Below are positions 62,258-64,000 of a stretch of DNA of 64,000 nt, piece after piece (position 1 is the first letter of the stretch; each line of letters starts with the position of its first letter). Origin of the DNA: Pinibacter aurantiacus (lineage in GTDB: Bacteria; Bacteroidota; Bacteroidia; Chitinophagales; Chitinophagaceae). The stretch lies in NCBI RefSeq assembly GCF_019130065.1, contig NZ_JAHSPG010000001.1:1-64000 (forward strand), read 5' to 3'. The position numbers and the translations under genes are program-made. Under the pieces are notes generated by a model. That model saw only the letters and a list, made by a program, of their open reading frames with translations. It did no database searches and was not told the origin of the DNA.

Positions 62258-63916
62258 TCATTTTTTTTCTATTCTATACAAAGAAAAATAACCTGATTTA
62301 GTAAAAGTAACAGCTTTCAAATCATTTGAATTAATATTTTTTTCGAAATCGCCTGCAGGTATTCTTTTTTCATTTAGCAAAAAATACACTGGACCATCCA
62401 CATTATATAAAAGTTGTTTGCTCAAAGTTTTTGTATATAAAAACCGCACCTGCAGCGTATCATATTGCATAAAATACTTACTCAAATCCCTGTCTATCTG
62501 ATCATCGGTATACACGATTGCATTTGTAATCCTTGCAGGAAACGTTTTTTTTATCAACGCTCTGTGATCAAAATACATCACATTATTATGACGATAAATG
62601 TCTATCAAAGGCCGGATCGAAAGCAGGCAAAAAAAACAAATGGTAAAAACCAAAAATGCCTTTTTGTCGACAATCATCTTAGCCACAAAACACCAGCCAA
62701 GCAAAAACACACCAATCAAGCCATAAAAATATTTCATATCCCCCGCTTTAATTATTACCAGCAACAATGCAGATAAAATAAAAAAGACAGGCAACCCAAT
62801 AAATTTAAATGGCTGTTGATAAAACTTCTCGAGTAAAAAACTTCCGGCTAATATTGAAAAAGGCAGCAAGAACAAAAAATGCCGTGGGTCATAACATAAC
62901 GGAACATATCCATTGTATGAAACTGTCATAAAATTTGCACATAGTAGCAACACAAAAAACGTGCTTAGTATGTGCATTTCTCTTTCCTGCAGTTGCAGTT
63001 TTTTCCTGTAAACCAACGCCGTTATTCCAAAGATCAGACATATACCATCACCCGATTGCCAGAAAGCATTCCATAATAAATAGGTTACTCGTTTTATCGT
63101 TTCTTTTGCGGGCAGTAGATCATACCGGCAAATGTTAACGTAGTTGTTTTGCATTAATACGTCTAAACGATAAAACCAGCTACCCGTGGCAATTTTAAAG
63201 TACAGCAGATAACTGAATGCTAATACAAACATCGTAACAATGGCCGTTAACCAAAATCTCCGTTGTCTTACATTTCGCAGATCCTGAACTATCCACCACA
63301 AAAAAAGAGGCAATATTAAAACGATGCTTTCTTTCGTGATGACGGCAACAAAATTTATGGCGCCAAATAGCACCGGCAGCCACAGCGAATAATCTTTGTC
63401 AAATTTGTAACGATCATAAAAATAATAAGCCGCCATTACACATAAGCATATTCCAGGATCAGGCAGGAGCCTGTAGGAATAAAACAAGAGTGTGTAATTC
63501 AAAAAAAACAGCATCAGCGCAAGTATGAAATATTTGAATGATCGTCTTTTTGACAAAAGCACCACTATCCAACCTGTAACCATCAATGATATAAAGCTAT
63601 ATGCCGTAGTTGAAAAGTCATTTATTCCAAAGAACTTGTAGAAAATGCCGGTGATCAAAATACACGCCCATCGCAAGCCATACTGGCTATCGCTGGTAAA
63701 CGAAAACTTGTTTTGCGACAGTGATGCGGCATATTCTACGTAATTAATATCATCATTGTTATAAAAACCAAGAAACGAAAATTGGTGGTGAATGAACCAC
63801 AAACAACAGGCTGCTAAAAAAATAATTAATCGCAACCTGCTACTATCGCGTTTCGCAATTTGGTGCACTAAAGTGCTAAATTTTGAAGTCATGTCAAATG
63901 ATCTTACAAAGCCCAT
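62258..63916 (-). CDS. GT-C-fold membrane glycosyltransferase (PMT/ArnT-like)
   Basis: A 552-residue polytopic membrane protein with about 10-12 helices. The first periplasmic loop has YNNDDINYVEYA, where paired acidic residues match the catalytic position of dolichyl-phosphate-mannose protein mannosyltransferases and ArnT relatives. YSYRLLPDPGICLCVMAAYYFYDRYKF is a typical later loop. It likely moves a sugar from a lipid carrier to a lipid, glycan or protein outside the cytoplasmic membrane. The start at 63916 or the ATG at 63892 are both possible. Single gene at the window edge; acceptor unknown. Confidence 0.75.
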   Translation of the reverse strand: MGFVRSFDMTSKFSTLVHQIAKRDSSRLRLIIFLAACCLWFIHHQFSFLGFYNNDDINYVEYAASLSQNKFSFTSDSQYGLRWACILITGIFYKFFGINDFSTTAYSFISLMVTGWIVVLLSKRRSFKYFILALMLFFLNYTLLFYSYRLLPDPGICLCVMAAYYFYDRYKFDKDYSLWLPVLFGAINFVAVITKESIVLILPLFLWWIVQDLRNVRQRRFWLTAIVTMFVLAFSYLLYFKIATGSWFYRLDVLMQNNYVNICRYDLLPAKETIKRVTYLLWNAFWQSGDGICLIFGITALVYRKKLQLQEREMHILSTFFVLLLCANFMTVSYNGYVPLCYDPRHFLFLLPFSILAGSFLLEKFYQQPFKFIGLPVFFILSALLLVIIKAGDMKYFYGLIGVFLLGWCFVAKMIVDKKAFLVFTICFFCLLSIRPLIDIYRHNNVMYFDHRALIKKTFPARITNAIVYTDDQIDRDLSKYFMQYDTLQVRFLYTKTLSKQLLYNVDGPVYFLLNEKRIPAGDFEKNINSNDLKAVTFTKSGYFSLYRIEKK

Positions 63917-64000
63917 TCTAATTTCATCTTATTGTTTCATTTCCGTTGAACAATCAGCTGAATGATTAATTAAAAATATCCACTCTATTATTATACGCTT

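Overview
The window looks like chromosome from a Bacteroidota bacterium, most likely Chitinophagaceae-like. The signs are a SusC/SusD polysaccharide-utilisation locus with a hybrid two-component sensor, a type IX secretion sorting tail, GIN-domain (DUF2807) proteins, an HU-CCDC81-like membrane protein, and promoters of the Bacteroidota form TTG-N19/20-TAnnTTTG. Genus assignment is inference; no rRNA is present.

Layout. (1) 86-15227: a beta-1,4-galactan (pectic type I arabinogalactan) locus. The minus-strand genes run susC-like, susD-like, SusE-like surface protein, GH53 lipoprotein, and a fused GH2-GH53 enzyme; a divergent HTCS regulator faces them. The predicted flow is surface endo-cleavage, SusCD import, then periplasmic trimming to galactose. 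(2) 15270-19271: a visibly AT-rich minus-strand cassette, XRE regulator - stand-alone phage Mu F-like domain protein - PHP/SMC-like ATPase (TrlF type). It is the best candidate here for an undescribed, possibly defensive, system. (3) 19459-22967: small accessory genes (DUF4256, a small unknown, YdeI-like), then an ArsR-SRPBCC-DoxX series whose promoter carries two matching operators. (4) 22968-24478: a 1.5-kb stretch without convincing genes. (5) 24479-41237: housekeeping and envelope genes: gyrA with a TPR protein, a beta-barrel protein, a saccharopine dehydrogenase-like protein, two secreted or membrane putative hydrolases, a sirtuin, an EVE protein, pcm, a T9SS cargo protein, der, era and an initiator tRNA. 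(6) 41242-54737: two GIN-domain paralogues, a TPP riboswitch driving a TonB-dependent receptor, aspartate kinase, thioesterase, DoxX, a TPR/beta-barrel/HU-like operon and a VOC protein. (7) 54738-64000: a possible small RNA, divergent ferredoxin and acyl-CoA reductase, an M50-like membrane protein, a tandem lipoprotein pair, parC, a frameshifted REP-associated tyrosine transposase among GC-rich REP palindromes, and a GT-C membrane glycosyltransferase.

The most striking genome-scale feature is between the genes. Many intergenic gaps, including those inside the galactan operon, hold long inverted repeats built from a small set of recurring sequence families. Arms often begin at or within the stop codon of the neighbouring gene, and a 28-bp palindrome is nested inside arms of two different families, which suggests that it moves.
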